5,592 bases of DNA from Bacteroidota bacterium (GTDB taxonomy: Bacteria > Bacteroidota > Bacteroidia > Chitinophagales > Chitinophagaceae). A program made the position numbers and the translations under genes. The stretch is taken from contig JAEZDR010000002.1 in assembly GCA_023433265.1 (NCBI GenBank), forward strand, positions 1-5,592, read 5' to 3'. This document shows positions 1-5,592 of the stretch, in pieces (the first letter of the stretch is position 1; each line of letters opens with the position of its first letter). The notes under the pieces are model-generated. The model had not been told where the DNA came from. It searched no databases and saw only the letters and a program-made list of their open reading frames with translations.

Positions 1-31
1 CCACATAACTATGCCTGTAACCTGTTGCCAA

Positions 32-2863
32 TTAGATATTTTTCTCCAGTTCCTCTTTGGCTGCTGCTTCTTCGCTTTCTTTTTTGTCTTCTTCGTCGGC
101 ATCGTCGGCCGTGCCTTGCAAGTCATCAGCGGCACGTCCACGCCTGAACCTGACGAGAGGTTTATCCTGCGTACCCGTGATGCTAAGCGGAATTCCAATG
201 ATCCCGAATGGAGGAAGACCTAAACGACACCTGATGTTGAGCCTGCCGTCGAGGCTCATTTCGCCTTCAAAGCGTGGCCTGAAACCAGCTATTCGAAGCT
301 TGGTACGCTCCAGCTTCATGATATTGTTAGCGATTGTAGTTTTCAACTCAATTTTTGAGAGGTCCGGCTTGTCATTGAACTGCTTCCCGGTGCGTTGCCT
401 GATAGCTGAAAGCATTTTGAAACCGTAAACCTTTACCTGTTTTAGCGTGAGAACGCCACCGCCTTTAAGGGAAGAAAGTACCGGCTGCATGTTTTGGTCA
501 AGTCTTCCATTAAGCTGATAGTTTAGCGAAACAATACCTTTTACATTGGCGGCGGAAGGCGCCATCTCGCTGAAAAACTTCACCTCTTTATAAGCTTTGT
601 TCACATCAAAAGCATCTGCAGTAATGGACGCGGTAAATTTTGCATTATTAACACCTGCAGGGCTATACGTGCCGGAAAAGTTAACCGGTGCTCCAATCAC
701 CTCGAAAGCGGCCTTATCGATGCTTAGGCTGCCTTGCCTGACAGTAACCTTTGATTGACAGTTTTGCAATAAAAGGCCATCATAATTTATCTTGTCAACG
801 CCAGCCACTAGTTGCAGGTCAAGATTGGCAGGAACGATAACTATACCCGTTCCGGCCGGGGCAACCGACTGTGTAGTGGTTAAAGTAGTTGCCGGGTCAT
901 CAATCATTGCAACATGCGTTGCAGTCATTAATTCAGCAACGTTTATCATGTCGGCTTTTACAACCAGCCTTCCTTCCAATGAAGCATTATTAGAAAGAGA
1001 ATAGTTTAGAATGTTGTTCAAATGCCCCTCCAGGGTGGCTGTTGTGCTGCCATACCTGCAAGTAATGGCCTCGGCTATCACCCTGTCGTTTTTAATGACG
1101 AACGATCCCGTGTTGATGGTAAGTGGTTTAGGGAAGGTAGCGCCCGTAACGCTGATGTTTTGTAGCTGCAACGTGCCGCTATGATGTAATTTGTCAAATC
1201 GCTTTGCATTAATATCGGCCTGGGAACCTTGCAACACCATGGCGGTAGCAATGCTGCCATTTACATCGTAGCCGTCTATAGCAAACACCCTGTAAATTTT
1301 TCCTATGTCAATTATGCCTTTGGAATGCACACTGTAGGTGAGGTTGTCGAGGTTGTTAAGTGTGCTCTTGATAGTAAACGGTTTATTCTCGAAGCGGAAC
1401 GAAATAGGTGAAGTGGCGATAGATAAACCGCGGTTGGTACCACTTGCATTCTTAACTGTTACAAGCACTTGAATATCCGTGATGGCACTGGGGTAATAGC
1501 TCGTTTTGATGTAACCATTCCTGTAATCAACATTGGCCAGTATTACGGGCCACTGGCCATTGTTCCTGTTCAAGATGCCGTTAAACGCTACATTTAAATT
1601 CAATGTGCCGCGGATGTCGTTCAAATTCTCAAGCGCCAGCGTTTTATTCCATAAGCCAAGGTCGGCAGATGCCGATATCCTGCCTTTCACCATCGGGTAT
1701 ACAAGTCCTTTCAATTCAAAACCACCGCTTAAAAATTGCCTGCCGAGCGTAGCATGGATAGTATCCATTTGAAGGTGTACCCGTTCCGTAGCCAGCGATG
1801 GCATATTGCCACTTAGCGAGAGTTGAATGTTTTCAATAGGTTGTTTTGTAAGTTTAGAAGCTACACTGCCATCGGTAACCTTCATGCGGAAACATAAATC
1901 CGGCGCCGCATTTTCAGCAACCACATATTTTCCTTTTAGTTGTGCTGCAAGCTCAACATCGCCTTTAACAGTCGTCCTCTCTAACCATTGTAACGCAGAG
2001 GGAGGGAGCGCGGTGAAGAAATCCCTGAAGGCAGCTTTCTCAGTGGCAACATTCAGATCCATGTGGTAACCATTATCCAAAAAATTGAAGCTGCCGTTGA
2101 ACCTTACCGGCAGGTCGTTCACCTGTATATCGTTTTCTTCAAAGATGAGTTGTAGCGAGCCTGTATTTACTTTCGTAATCAGCCTGGCCTGTAGGTGCTT
2201 GTTTTCAATGTAACGCTCATTGTTGTAGGCAATAGAAACGTGCTTCATTTCCAGCCTCGACTTCAAATCGAAAACCATTTTATCGAGATCACCTTTCCCC
2301 GTATAGTTGAAGTGGGAAGCGGAAAGGTGAAAGGGTACAGATTCGTCGCTGTAGCGTAATTTACAGTTGTTCACCTGTATCTTTTGTAGTTTCAGCGAGG
2401 CGTTTGATGTATCCGTTTTAGCGTTGGCTTCCTTTCCCGTAACATCTGCACTATATACATTGTAGTTTGGCTGTCCTGCTTTGTTTACCAGGACAGTTAT
2501 ACTACCATCACTCAGGTACACTTCGTTGATGTTGACTGCACTGCCAAACAGGCTAAGCAGGTTTACGCCTAATGAAACCTTTTTAGCAACTACCAGCGTG
2601 TCCTGTTGGAAAGGCGCAGAACCTTTCAAAGAGAAATCATGGAGTGTGAGCGTTAAAGAAGGGAAATGCTCAAAAAAGGAGAGCCTTGCATTACCAAAAG
2701 CTAATTCAGTTTGAATGTGTCGGTTAGCCCATGTTTTTACCTGGTTTGAGATATAAGTCGGGAAAAGAAAAGGCAGCGAGAATAACACCAGCGCTAATAC
2801 CAGGATAGAGATTACTGTAATCTTTAGGGTTTTTAGCGGGATACGATAGAGTTGTTTTAACAT
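32..2863 (-). CDS. AsmA-family inner-membrane-anchored periplasmic protein
   Basis: Encodes a 943-residue protein. After a basic N-terminus (LKQLYRIPLKTLK) there is one long hydrophobic segment, about residues 14-36, which should anchor it in the inner membrane with the rest in the periplasm. The next stretch (about 37-130, with FFEHFPSLTLTLHDFSL) is the typical AsmA N-terminal pattern. The middle is long, beta-rich and repetitive in style, with alternating hydrophobic residues. About 685-905 resembles the AsmA C-terminal region, ending in GRLNIRCRLGLPPFG and PLSITGTQDKPLV. AsmA relatives in Enterobacteria (TamB, YhdP, YdbH) act in phospholipid transport and outer-membrane homeostasis; the role here is inferred from family only. 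I chose the ATG at 2863; an in-frame TTG two codons upstream (2869) is less likely. The gene follows the transporter by 130 bp and a TACTTTTG box lies in that gap. Oddity: a highly charged tail after the last conserved motif (about 909-943, rich in D, E and K). Family call is confident, substrate unknown. Confidence 0.9.
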   Translation of the reverse strand: MLKQLYRIPLKTLKITVISILVLALVLFSLPFLFPTYISNQVKTWANRHIQTELAFGNARLSFFEHFPSLTLTLHDFSLKGSAPFQQDTLVVAKKVSLGVNLLSLFGSAVNINEVYLSDGSITVLVNKAGQPNYNVYSADVTGKEANAKTDTSNASLKLQKIQVNNCKLRYSDESVPFHLSASHFNYTGKGDLDKMVFDLKSRLEMKHVSIAYNNERYIENKHLQARLITKVNTGSLQLIFEENDIQVNDLPVRFNGSFNFLDNGYHMDLNVATEKAAFRDFFTALPPSALQWLERTTVKGDVELAAQLKGKYVVAENAAPDLCFRMKVTDGSVASKLTKQPIENIQLSLSGNMPSLATERVHLQMDTIHATLGRQFLSGGFELKGLVYPMVKGRISASADLGLWNKTLALENLNDIRGTLNLNVAFNGILNRNNGQWPVILANVDYRNGYIKTSYYPSAITDIQVLVTVKNASGTNRGLSIATSPISFRFENKPFTIKSTLNNLDNLTYSVHSKGIIDIGKIYRVFAIDGYDVNGSIATAMVLQGSQADINAKRFDKLHHSGTLQLQNISVTGATFPKPLTINTGSFVIKNDRVIAEAITCRYGSTTATLEGHLNNILNYSLSNNASLEGRLVVKADMINVAELMTATHVAMIDDPATTLTTTQSVAPAGTGIVIVPANLDLQLVAGVDKINYDGLLLQNCQSKVTVRQGSLSIDKAAFEVIGAPVNFSGTYSPAGVNNAKFTASITADAFDVNKAYKEVKFFSEMAPSAANVKGIVSLNYQLNGRLDQNMQPVLSSLKGGGVLTLKQVKVYGFKMLSAIRQRTGKQFNDKPDLSKIELKTTIANNIMKLERTKLRIAGFRPRFEGEMSLDGRLNIRCRLGLPPFGIIGIPLSITGTQDKPLVRFRRGRAADDLQGTADDADEEDKKESEEAAAKEELEKNI

Positions 2864-2981
2864 GGCCAAAATTGAAAAGGGGAGCGCTTGCTATAAATGT
2901 ACAAAAAAGGACAAAGAAATATGCCACCCGCGGTGAGATAGGATGATTTATCAATGCGACGGGCTGATTACCTTGAATTTG

Positions 2982-2989
2982 CAAAAGTA
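2982..2989 (-). promoter_or_regulatory. Candidate -7 box (TACTTTTG) upstream of the AsmA-family gene
   Basis: On the minus strand this reads TACTTTTGCAAA, an exact match to the Bacteroidota -7 consensus TAnnTTTG. It sits just past the transporter stop codon, in the only sizeable gap of the minus-strand series (2864-2993, 130 bp). Transcription would start near 2975 and leave a leader of about 110 nt before the ATG at 2863. No good TTTG-type -33 element is visible 19-21 bases upstream; the closest is TTTA about 22 bases away, inside the transporter gene. The remainder of the gap shows no terminator or riboswitch that I recognise. A start here would let the AsmA gene be expressed separately from the two genes upstream. 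Confidence 0.4.
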
Positions 2990-2993
2990 CCTG

Positions 2994-3893
2994 CTATTCT
3001 TCCCGGCTTCGTAAATTAGTAAGGTACACACCGCCGAAGATAAGGAGACCGCAAAGCGCTTTTATCCAGTCGAAAGTTTCGCCCATAAAGATTATGGCTA
3101 TCAAGGTGGCAAACACCGGTTGCGTGTACATGTAAGACCCTGCAACAGATGCATGGAGCTTGCTTAGAGCGTAGGTGTTGAACATGTAAGGAAGAAAGGT
3201 GCCGCAGATCATTACAAAGCCGATGGCCAGCCAATGATTTGCAGTAAAGCTGGTAAAATCGGTTTGGCGGAAGTCGGTCCATGAAAATGGTAACATCATA
3301 AAAAAGCCGAAAGTGAATACCCACCTGATGACATGCAATGGCGAGTAATGTTGCATGAGCGGCTTTACCATCACCATGTACACGGCATAGAAAATTGCAT
3401 TGATTGCAATTAGGATATCGCCGGTAAGAACGTCTATCCCAGTGGCACTGGTATCCTTTGAAAGAATGAGCATGGTAGCGCCTGATATTCCCGAGACAAG
3501 CCCCAATATCTTGAGAAAATTCATCCGTTCGCGCAGAAAGATTGCGGCGATGATGGTGATTAAAATAGGCGTCACCAGCATGAGGAGCGCGCCGTGAATA
3601 CTCGTGCTTAATGACAATCCCTTAATAAAAAGCAATTGATTGAATGTAACCCCCATTGCCCCGCATAGTAGAAAACGCCAAAAGTCTTTTGAGCTAAACC
3701 CTGCTTTTATACCTGTTCTCATGCTGAAGAGAATCCAGAAGAGGACGCAGGTGGAGAAGGCACGGAGAATGTTAAGCGCAAATGGCTGAATTACACCAGG
3801 CGTTACGTATTTAACCACGCTGAAATTTGCTCCAAACAAAAGATTGGTAAGCAGTAAAGCAATATGGGCTTTAGGGTGTGAATGTTTTGACAC
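2994..3893 (-). CDS. EamA/DMT-superfamily ten-helix transporter
   Basis: Encodes a 299-residue inner-membrane protein, the usual length for the drug/metabolite transporter superfamily. About ten hydrophobic segments can be placed, near residues 10-30, 36-56, 71-91, 98-119, 126-145, 157-178, 187-205, 220-240, 246-270 and 275-294. The two EamA repeats are visible as matching signatures: TPILITIIAAIFLRER near 108-123 followed by a glycine-rich helix, and QPVFATLIAIIFMGE near 258-272 followed by another. The acidic residues E122 and E272 sit at equivalent points in the two halves. The start is GTG at 3893; no in-frame ATG occurs before the second helix, and the first helix begins right after this start. 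It lies 13 bp after the glycosyltransferase stop, so the two are probably co-transcribed. Family members export amino acids, nucleotides, drugs or, in the ArnE/ArnF case, lipid-linked sugars. The substrate cannot be told from sequence. Confidence 0.93.
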   Translation of the reverse strand: MSKHSHPKAHIALLLTNLLFGANFSVVKYVTPGVIQPFALNILRAFSTCVLFWILFSMRTGIKAGFSSKDFWRFLLCGAMGVTFNQLLFIKGLSLSTSIHGALLMLVTPILITIIAAIFLRERMNFLKILGLVSGISGATMLILSKDTSATGIDVLTGDILIAINAIFYAVYMVMVKPLMQHYSPLHVIRWVFTFGFFMMLPFSWTDFRQTDFTSFTANHWLAIGFVMICGTFLPYMFNTYALSKLHASVAGSYMYTQPVFATLIAIIFMGETFDWIKALCGLLIFGGVYLTNLRSREE

Positions 3894-3901
3894 GAAGCCT
3901 G

Positions 3902-3909
3902 CAAAGTTA
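3902..3909 (-). promoter_or_regulatory. TAACTTTG match to the -7 consensus, overlapping the glycosyltransferase stop
   Basis: The minus strand reads TAACTTTGCAGG, matching TAnnTTTG exactly; its first three bases are the glycosyltransferase stop codon. If it works as a -7 box, transcription would begin only a base or two before the GTG at 3893, giving a leaderless or nearly leaderless transporter mRNA. No convincing -33 element lies about 20 bases upstream. A chance match at a TAA stop is a real possibility. Confidence 0.2.
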
Positions 3910-5004
3910 TTGCTGCAGCTTTTTCACGCGGTTAATAAAAGCTGAAAGAAAACGTTCCGGGCCTAATTCCTCCACTTTCGGCAAAGTGTACTGGTGTCCG
4001 GAGGCTTTCAGCAGCTTTTCAGCAAATACCTCATCGGGTAAGGACTGTAATGCTGAACCGAACCAGTTTAAGTTTTCTAACCGACCGGCAAGGTACTCCT
4101 GCTCCGTTTGACCCGGTGTTGGCACTAATACCGCTTTTGCGTTTAGTGCAACCAACTCCATAATGGAGGTATACCCTGCCCTGCAAACTACGGTATTGGC
4201 TTCCTGGATTGCTGCCTGCAAATCCTGTCCACCGAGGTGGGAGAGCACAGTTAATTGATCGTTACCGGGCAGAAAGGCTGAATCGTTTGGCAGGCCCCTT
4301 AAAAGCAACTTGCTGCCGGGCAACCGTTCTGAAACCTTCAAAAGCTTATCCTCTAAAGCGGTTCGCTGAGGTTCAGGGCCGGAGAGCAGGAAGAGCCATT
4401 TCCATTTAGAAGCCCGTTGAGGCTGGAGACTAAAACGGCTGAGGGGGCCAATATAGTAAGTGGGTATGGACGGTGGTTTAGCGGGATGGCCGAGCGATCC
4501 TGAAAGATTATGACTGCCTGCAAAGTCGGGAACCCAGCATTCCTTAAAGCGGTTGATGAAGCTGTAATTAAGCTTCCTTACCAGCTTCTGCAGCCAGGGA
4601 AAGGGAGCCTGAATTTCCAGTTGATGGGTTATAAAAACACAGTAGCAGCCGGGAGTATAAAGGCCGAAACGGTTGTCGGAGATCACCACATCAACCTGGT
4701 TTTCTGTAACGAACTTTTTTAGCCATTGCCTTTCATTCCACACTGCCGCCACAAGTTGTGGAAGCTGTGCCATGAGCTTGAACGGGAGCATTGCGCCATT
4801 TTTTGCATAAGTTATTTCATAGCCTTTTAGCCTGGTAAACGTTACCCCCACCACCTCTTTTTCCAATAAAGCCTGCTGCCGTTCCGTAACGGCAAGCGTA
4901 ATCCGGCAACCAGGTAGCAAGGCTTTAATGATTGGAATACAACGAGTTGCGTGGCCAAGACCCCAGTCAAGCGGTGCAATTAGTATATTTAATTTGCCGG
5001 TCAC
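3907..5004 (-). CDS. MurG-like GT-B glycosyltransferase (GT28-type)
   Basis: Encodes 365 residues with the two-domain GT-B pattern. The N-terminal domain opens with NILIAPLDWGLGHATRCIP (6-24), whose GLGH loop (15-18) matches the glycine-rich acceptor-side loop of MurG-type enzymes; SDNRFG (109-114) and FITHQ (124-128) follow. The C-terminal domain starts after YIGPLSR (184-190) and holds the nucleotide-sugar site: LLSGPEPQR (206-214), CRAGYTSIMEL (264-274) with E273 where MurG enzymes contact the ribose, and VPTPGQTEQEYLA (284-296). Donor is therefore probably a UDP-sugar, transferred in the cytoplasm or at the inner membrane face; the acceptor is unknown. It is not MurG itself, lacking the usual MurG neighbours and its typical N-terminal sequence. 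Start is GTG at 5004: the conserved N-terminus begins four residues later and no upstream ATG exists before the in-frame stop at 5040. It is the first gene of the minus-strand series, 13 bp from the transporter. Confidence 0.88.
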   Translation of the reverse strand: MTGKLNILIAPLDWGLGHATRCIPIIKALLPGCRITLAVTERQQALLEKEVVGVTFTRLKGYEITYAKNGAMLPFKLMAQLPQLVAAVWNERQWLKKFVTENQVDVVISDNRFGLYTPGCYCVFITHQLEIQAPFPWLQKLVRKLNYSFINRFKECWVPDFAGSHNLSGSLGHPAKPPSIPTYYIGPLSRFSLQPQRASKWKWLFLLSGPEPQRTALEDKLLKVSERLPGSKLLLRGLPNDSAFLPGNDQLTVLSHLGGQDLQAAIQEANTVVCRAGYTSIMELVALNAKAVLVPTPGQTEQEYLAGRLENLNWFGSALQSLPDEVFAEKLLKASGHQYTLPKVEELGPERFLSAFINRVKKLQQ

Positions 5005-5032
5005 GCCTGAAAAGTATTGCAGTGTTGCGTAA

Positions 5033-5040
5033 AAAATTTA
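5033..5040 (-). promoter_or_regulatory. Weak candidate promoter box for the glycosyltransferase operon
   Basis: In the 54-bp divergent gap the minus strand reads TAAATTTT, one mismatch from TAnnTTTG. A TTTG lies 24 bases upstream, longer than the usual 19-21 spacing. A start about 7 bases downstream would leave roughly 22 nt before the GTG at 5004. The gap must hold promoters for both directions, but it is AT-rich, so such matches are easily found by chance. Confidence 0.2.
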
Positions 5041-5058
5041 TTTTCACTCAACGTTTTT

Positions 5059-5181
5059 ATGCCACAAAATCTAAAGCACGTAGTTCTGTTAGTCCTGTTA
5101 GTAAGCATGGTATTTGTATCGTGTGGTGTTACAGGTAAAAACAAATGCGGCTGCCCGGCAAGGCGCGGGGTAGTGGGATAA
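5059..5181 (+). CDS. Small (40-residue) lipoprotein with a KCGCP motif
   Basis: A very short gene with a clear lipoprotein signal peptide: a short polar start (MPQNLKH), a hydrophobic core VVLLVLLVSMVF (8-19), and a lipobox FVSC with the acylated cysteine at residue 22 followed by glycine. The mature part is only 19 residues and carries two further cysteines in KCGCP (29-33), ending in ARRGVVG. After signal peptidase II cleavage it should be lipid-anchored. It lacks the acidic export signal (K-D/E or Q-A-D/E type) that sends Bacteroidota lipoproteins to the cell surface, so it probably faces the periplasm. Tiny lipoproteins of this build, with a short Cys-containing tail, are common in Bacteroidota; function is unknown. 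It is divergent from the glycosyltransferase and in the same frame as the next gene, from which only its TAA and 27 bases separate it. The lipobox makes chance unlikely despite the length. Confidence 0.75.
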   Translation: MPQNLKHVVLLVLLVSMVFVSCGVTGKNKCGCPARRGVVG

Positions 5182-5208
5182 AAAAACACAGTAGAAATTT
5201 TCCTAACG

Positions 5209-5451
5209 ATGCGGGCACAGAGAGACCTCCTGGTACTTCCAAGGAAATCCTTGTTGAATAAAGAACAGCTCGAGCTGGAAATCGAGTTGCTGGATTCGCT
5301 ATTGTTTACGGTTGAGAACATAGATGCTGTTTGCCTTGCTAACGAGGTTGTGGACGTTAACCGTTGTAAAATCATCAGCCGGCAGGACAAAGTTTACAAA
5401 GTGCTGATGAAGACGGTGAAGCCCTTTGTTTTTATATCTAACAAAAACTAG
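5209..5451 (+). CDS. Hypothetical 80-residue soluble protein
   Basis: I do not recognise this protein. It has no signal peptide or membrane segment. Residues 17-34 (NKEQLELEIELLDSLLFT) are acidic and leucine-rich and should form an amphipathic helix. The second half is richer in valine and basic residues (KIISRQDKVYKVLMKTVK), suggesting short beta strands or a small alpha/beta fold. Two cysteines are at 42 and 53. The ATG at 5209 is the only ATG after the in-frame TAA at 5179, and no clear Shine-Dalgarno sequence precedes it. It follows the lipoprotein by 27 bp and is probably transcribed with it. Its TAG overlaps the aminotransferase TAG in the sequence CTAG, so the two convergent genes share four bases. 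Two minus-strand open frames cross this region, but they have serine- and threonine-rich or irregular composition typical of antisense shadows, whereas this frame looks like protein. It could be the remnant of a longer gene. Confidence 0.6.
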   Translation: MRAQRDLLVLPRKSLLNKEQLELEIELLDSLLFTVENIDAVCLANEVVDVNRCKIISRQDKVYKVLMKTVKPFVFISNKN

Positions 5452-5592
5452 CTGACGCCTTTTAACGCACCTTCCAGTTTCTCCAGCACTTCGCTTATTT
5501 CTTCCTCCCTGCACACCCCCACACTTAAACGATACCATTCGCTGTCCTTACCTGCTCCGAACGCAGAAAAAGGAACAATAGCAAGCTTAGCC
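5448..5592 (-). CDS. Class I/II PLP-dependent aminotransferase, C-terminal fragment
   Basis: The last 47 residues of a gene that starts beyond the right edge. The fragment reads AKLAIVPFSAFGAGKDSEWY, then RLSVGVCREEEISEVLEKLE and a short tail ending in GVS. The pattern VPFSAFG, then WYRLSVG, then a helix beginning REEEISEVLEKL is the C-terminal end of fold-type I aminotransferases of the aspartate aminotransferase group. The arginine in WYRLS (codon 5529-5531) occupies the position of the conserved arginine that binds the substrate alpha-carboxylate. The family normally runs to about 400 residues, so roughly a tenth is visible; the PLP-binding lysine is outside the window and amino-acid specificity cannot be judged. 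Its stop codon overlaps that of the convergent 80-residue gene, leaving no room for a separate terminator between them. Confidence 0.85.
   Translation of the reverse strand, partial: AKLAIVPFSAFGAGKDSEWYRLSVGVCREEEISEVLEKLEGALKGVS

Noticed and set aside
1..31. A minus-strand ATG at 6-4 that could open a further gene to the left.
   Set aside because: Only two codons are inside the window, so nothing supports it. These bases hold no other recognisable feature.
57..2714. Several plus-strand open frames of 60-123 codons antisense to the AsmA gene.
   Set aside because: They lack domains or signals, are short, and lie opposite one continuous, well-supported coding sequence.
2922..2936. A small inverted repeat around CACCCGCGGTG in the gap before the AsmA gene, considered as a terminator.
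   Set aside because: The stem is only about four base pairs and no T-tract follows on either strand.
2724..2984. An 86-codon minus-strand frame starting at a TTG in the gap and containing a hydrophobic stretch.
   Set aside because: It overlaps the 5' end of the AsmA gene in another frame, needs a TTG start, and its hydrophobic part comes from the T-rich leader and the shifted signal-anchor region.
5017..5046. TTG and TATTTTCA about 19 bases apart, considered as a plus-strand promoter for the lipoprotein.
   Set aside because: TATTTTCA has two mismatches to TAnnTTTG and the implied leader is only about six nucleotides; too weak to list.
5148..5190. GC-rich segment after the lipoprotein cysteines (CCCG...CGGG) followed by a run of A, considered as a terminator.
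   Set aside because: The stem is about four pairs, lies within coding sequence, and the run is A rather than T on the plus strand.
5001..5390. A 129-codon minus-strand open frame whose TGA overlaps the glycosyltransferase GTG (GTGA), resembling a translationally coupled gene.
   Set aside because: The translation is rich in S, T, N and scattered cysteines, lacks protein-like segments, and is antisense to the lipoprotein with its clear lipobox and to the 80-residue gene. Treated as a shadow.
5299..5538. A 79-codon minus-strand open frame across the convergent gene ends.
   Set aside because: It is out of frame with the recognisable aminotransferase C-terminus on the same strand and begins inside that coding sequence.

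Overview
The window looks like chromosomal DNA from a member of the Bacteroidota, most likely the Chitinophagaceae (Chitinophaga/Niastella-like). The evidence is moderate GC content, Bacteroidota-style TAnnTTTG promoter boxes, little Shine-Dalgarno signal, a large AsmA-family protein of the kind common in this phylum, and a tiny Cys-containing lipoprotein. This assignment is inference from sequence character; there is no rRNA or other marker gene to confirm it.

Layout from right to left. At the right edge (5448-5592, minus) is the last 47 residues of a class I/II PLP-dependent aminotransferase. Its stop codon overlaps, tail to tail, the stop of a small plus-strand unit: a 40-residue lipoprotein (5059-5181) and an unrecognised 80-residue protein (5209-5451). 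Divergent from the lipoprotein, after a 54-bp gap, a minus-strand series begins: a MurG-like GT-B glycosyltransferase (3907-5004, GTG start), then after 13 bp a ten-helix EamA/DMT transporter (2994-3893, GTG start), then after 130 bp a 943-residue AsmA-family envelope protein (32-2863). The last of these has its own plausible promoter box. The first 31 bases lie downstream of the AsmA stop and hold nothing I can support.

The three large minus-strand genes share an envelope theme: sugar transfer, inner-membrane transport of a small molecule, and an inner-membrane-anchored periplasmic protein of the AsmA group, whose characterised relatives move or influence lipids between membranes. The first two probably form a transcription unit; whether the AsmA gene belongs to the same pathway is not shown. 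No mobile element, CRISPR array, RNA gene, clear terminator or notable repeat was seen. Most of the window is ordinary chromosomal content. The least described part is the small plus-strand pair between 5059 and 5451.
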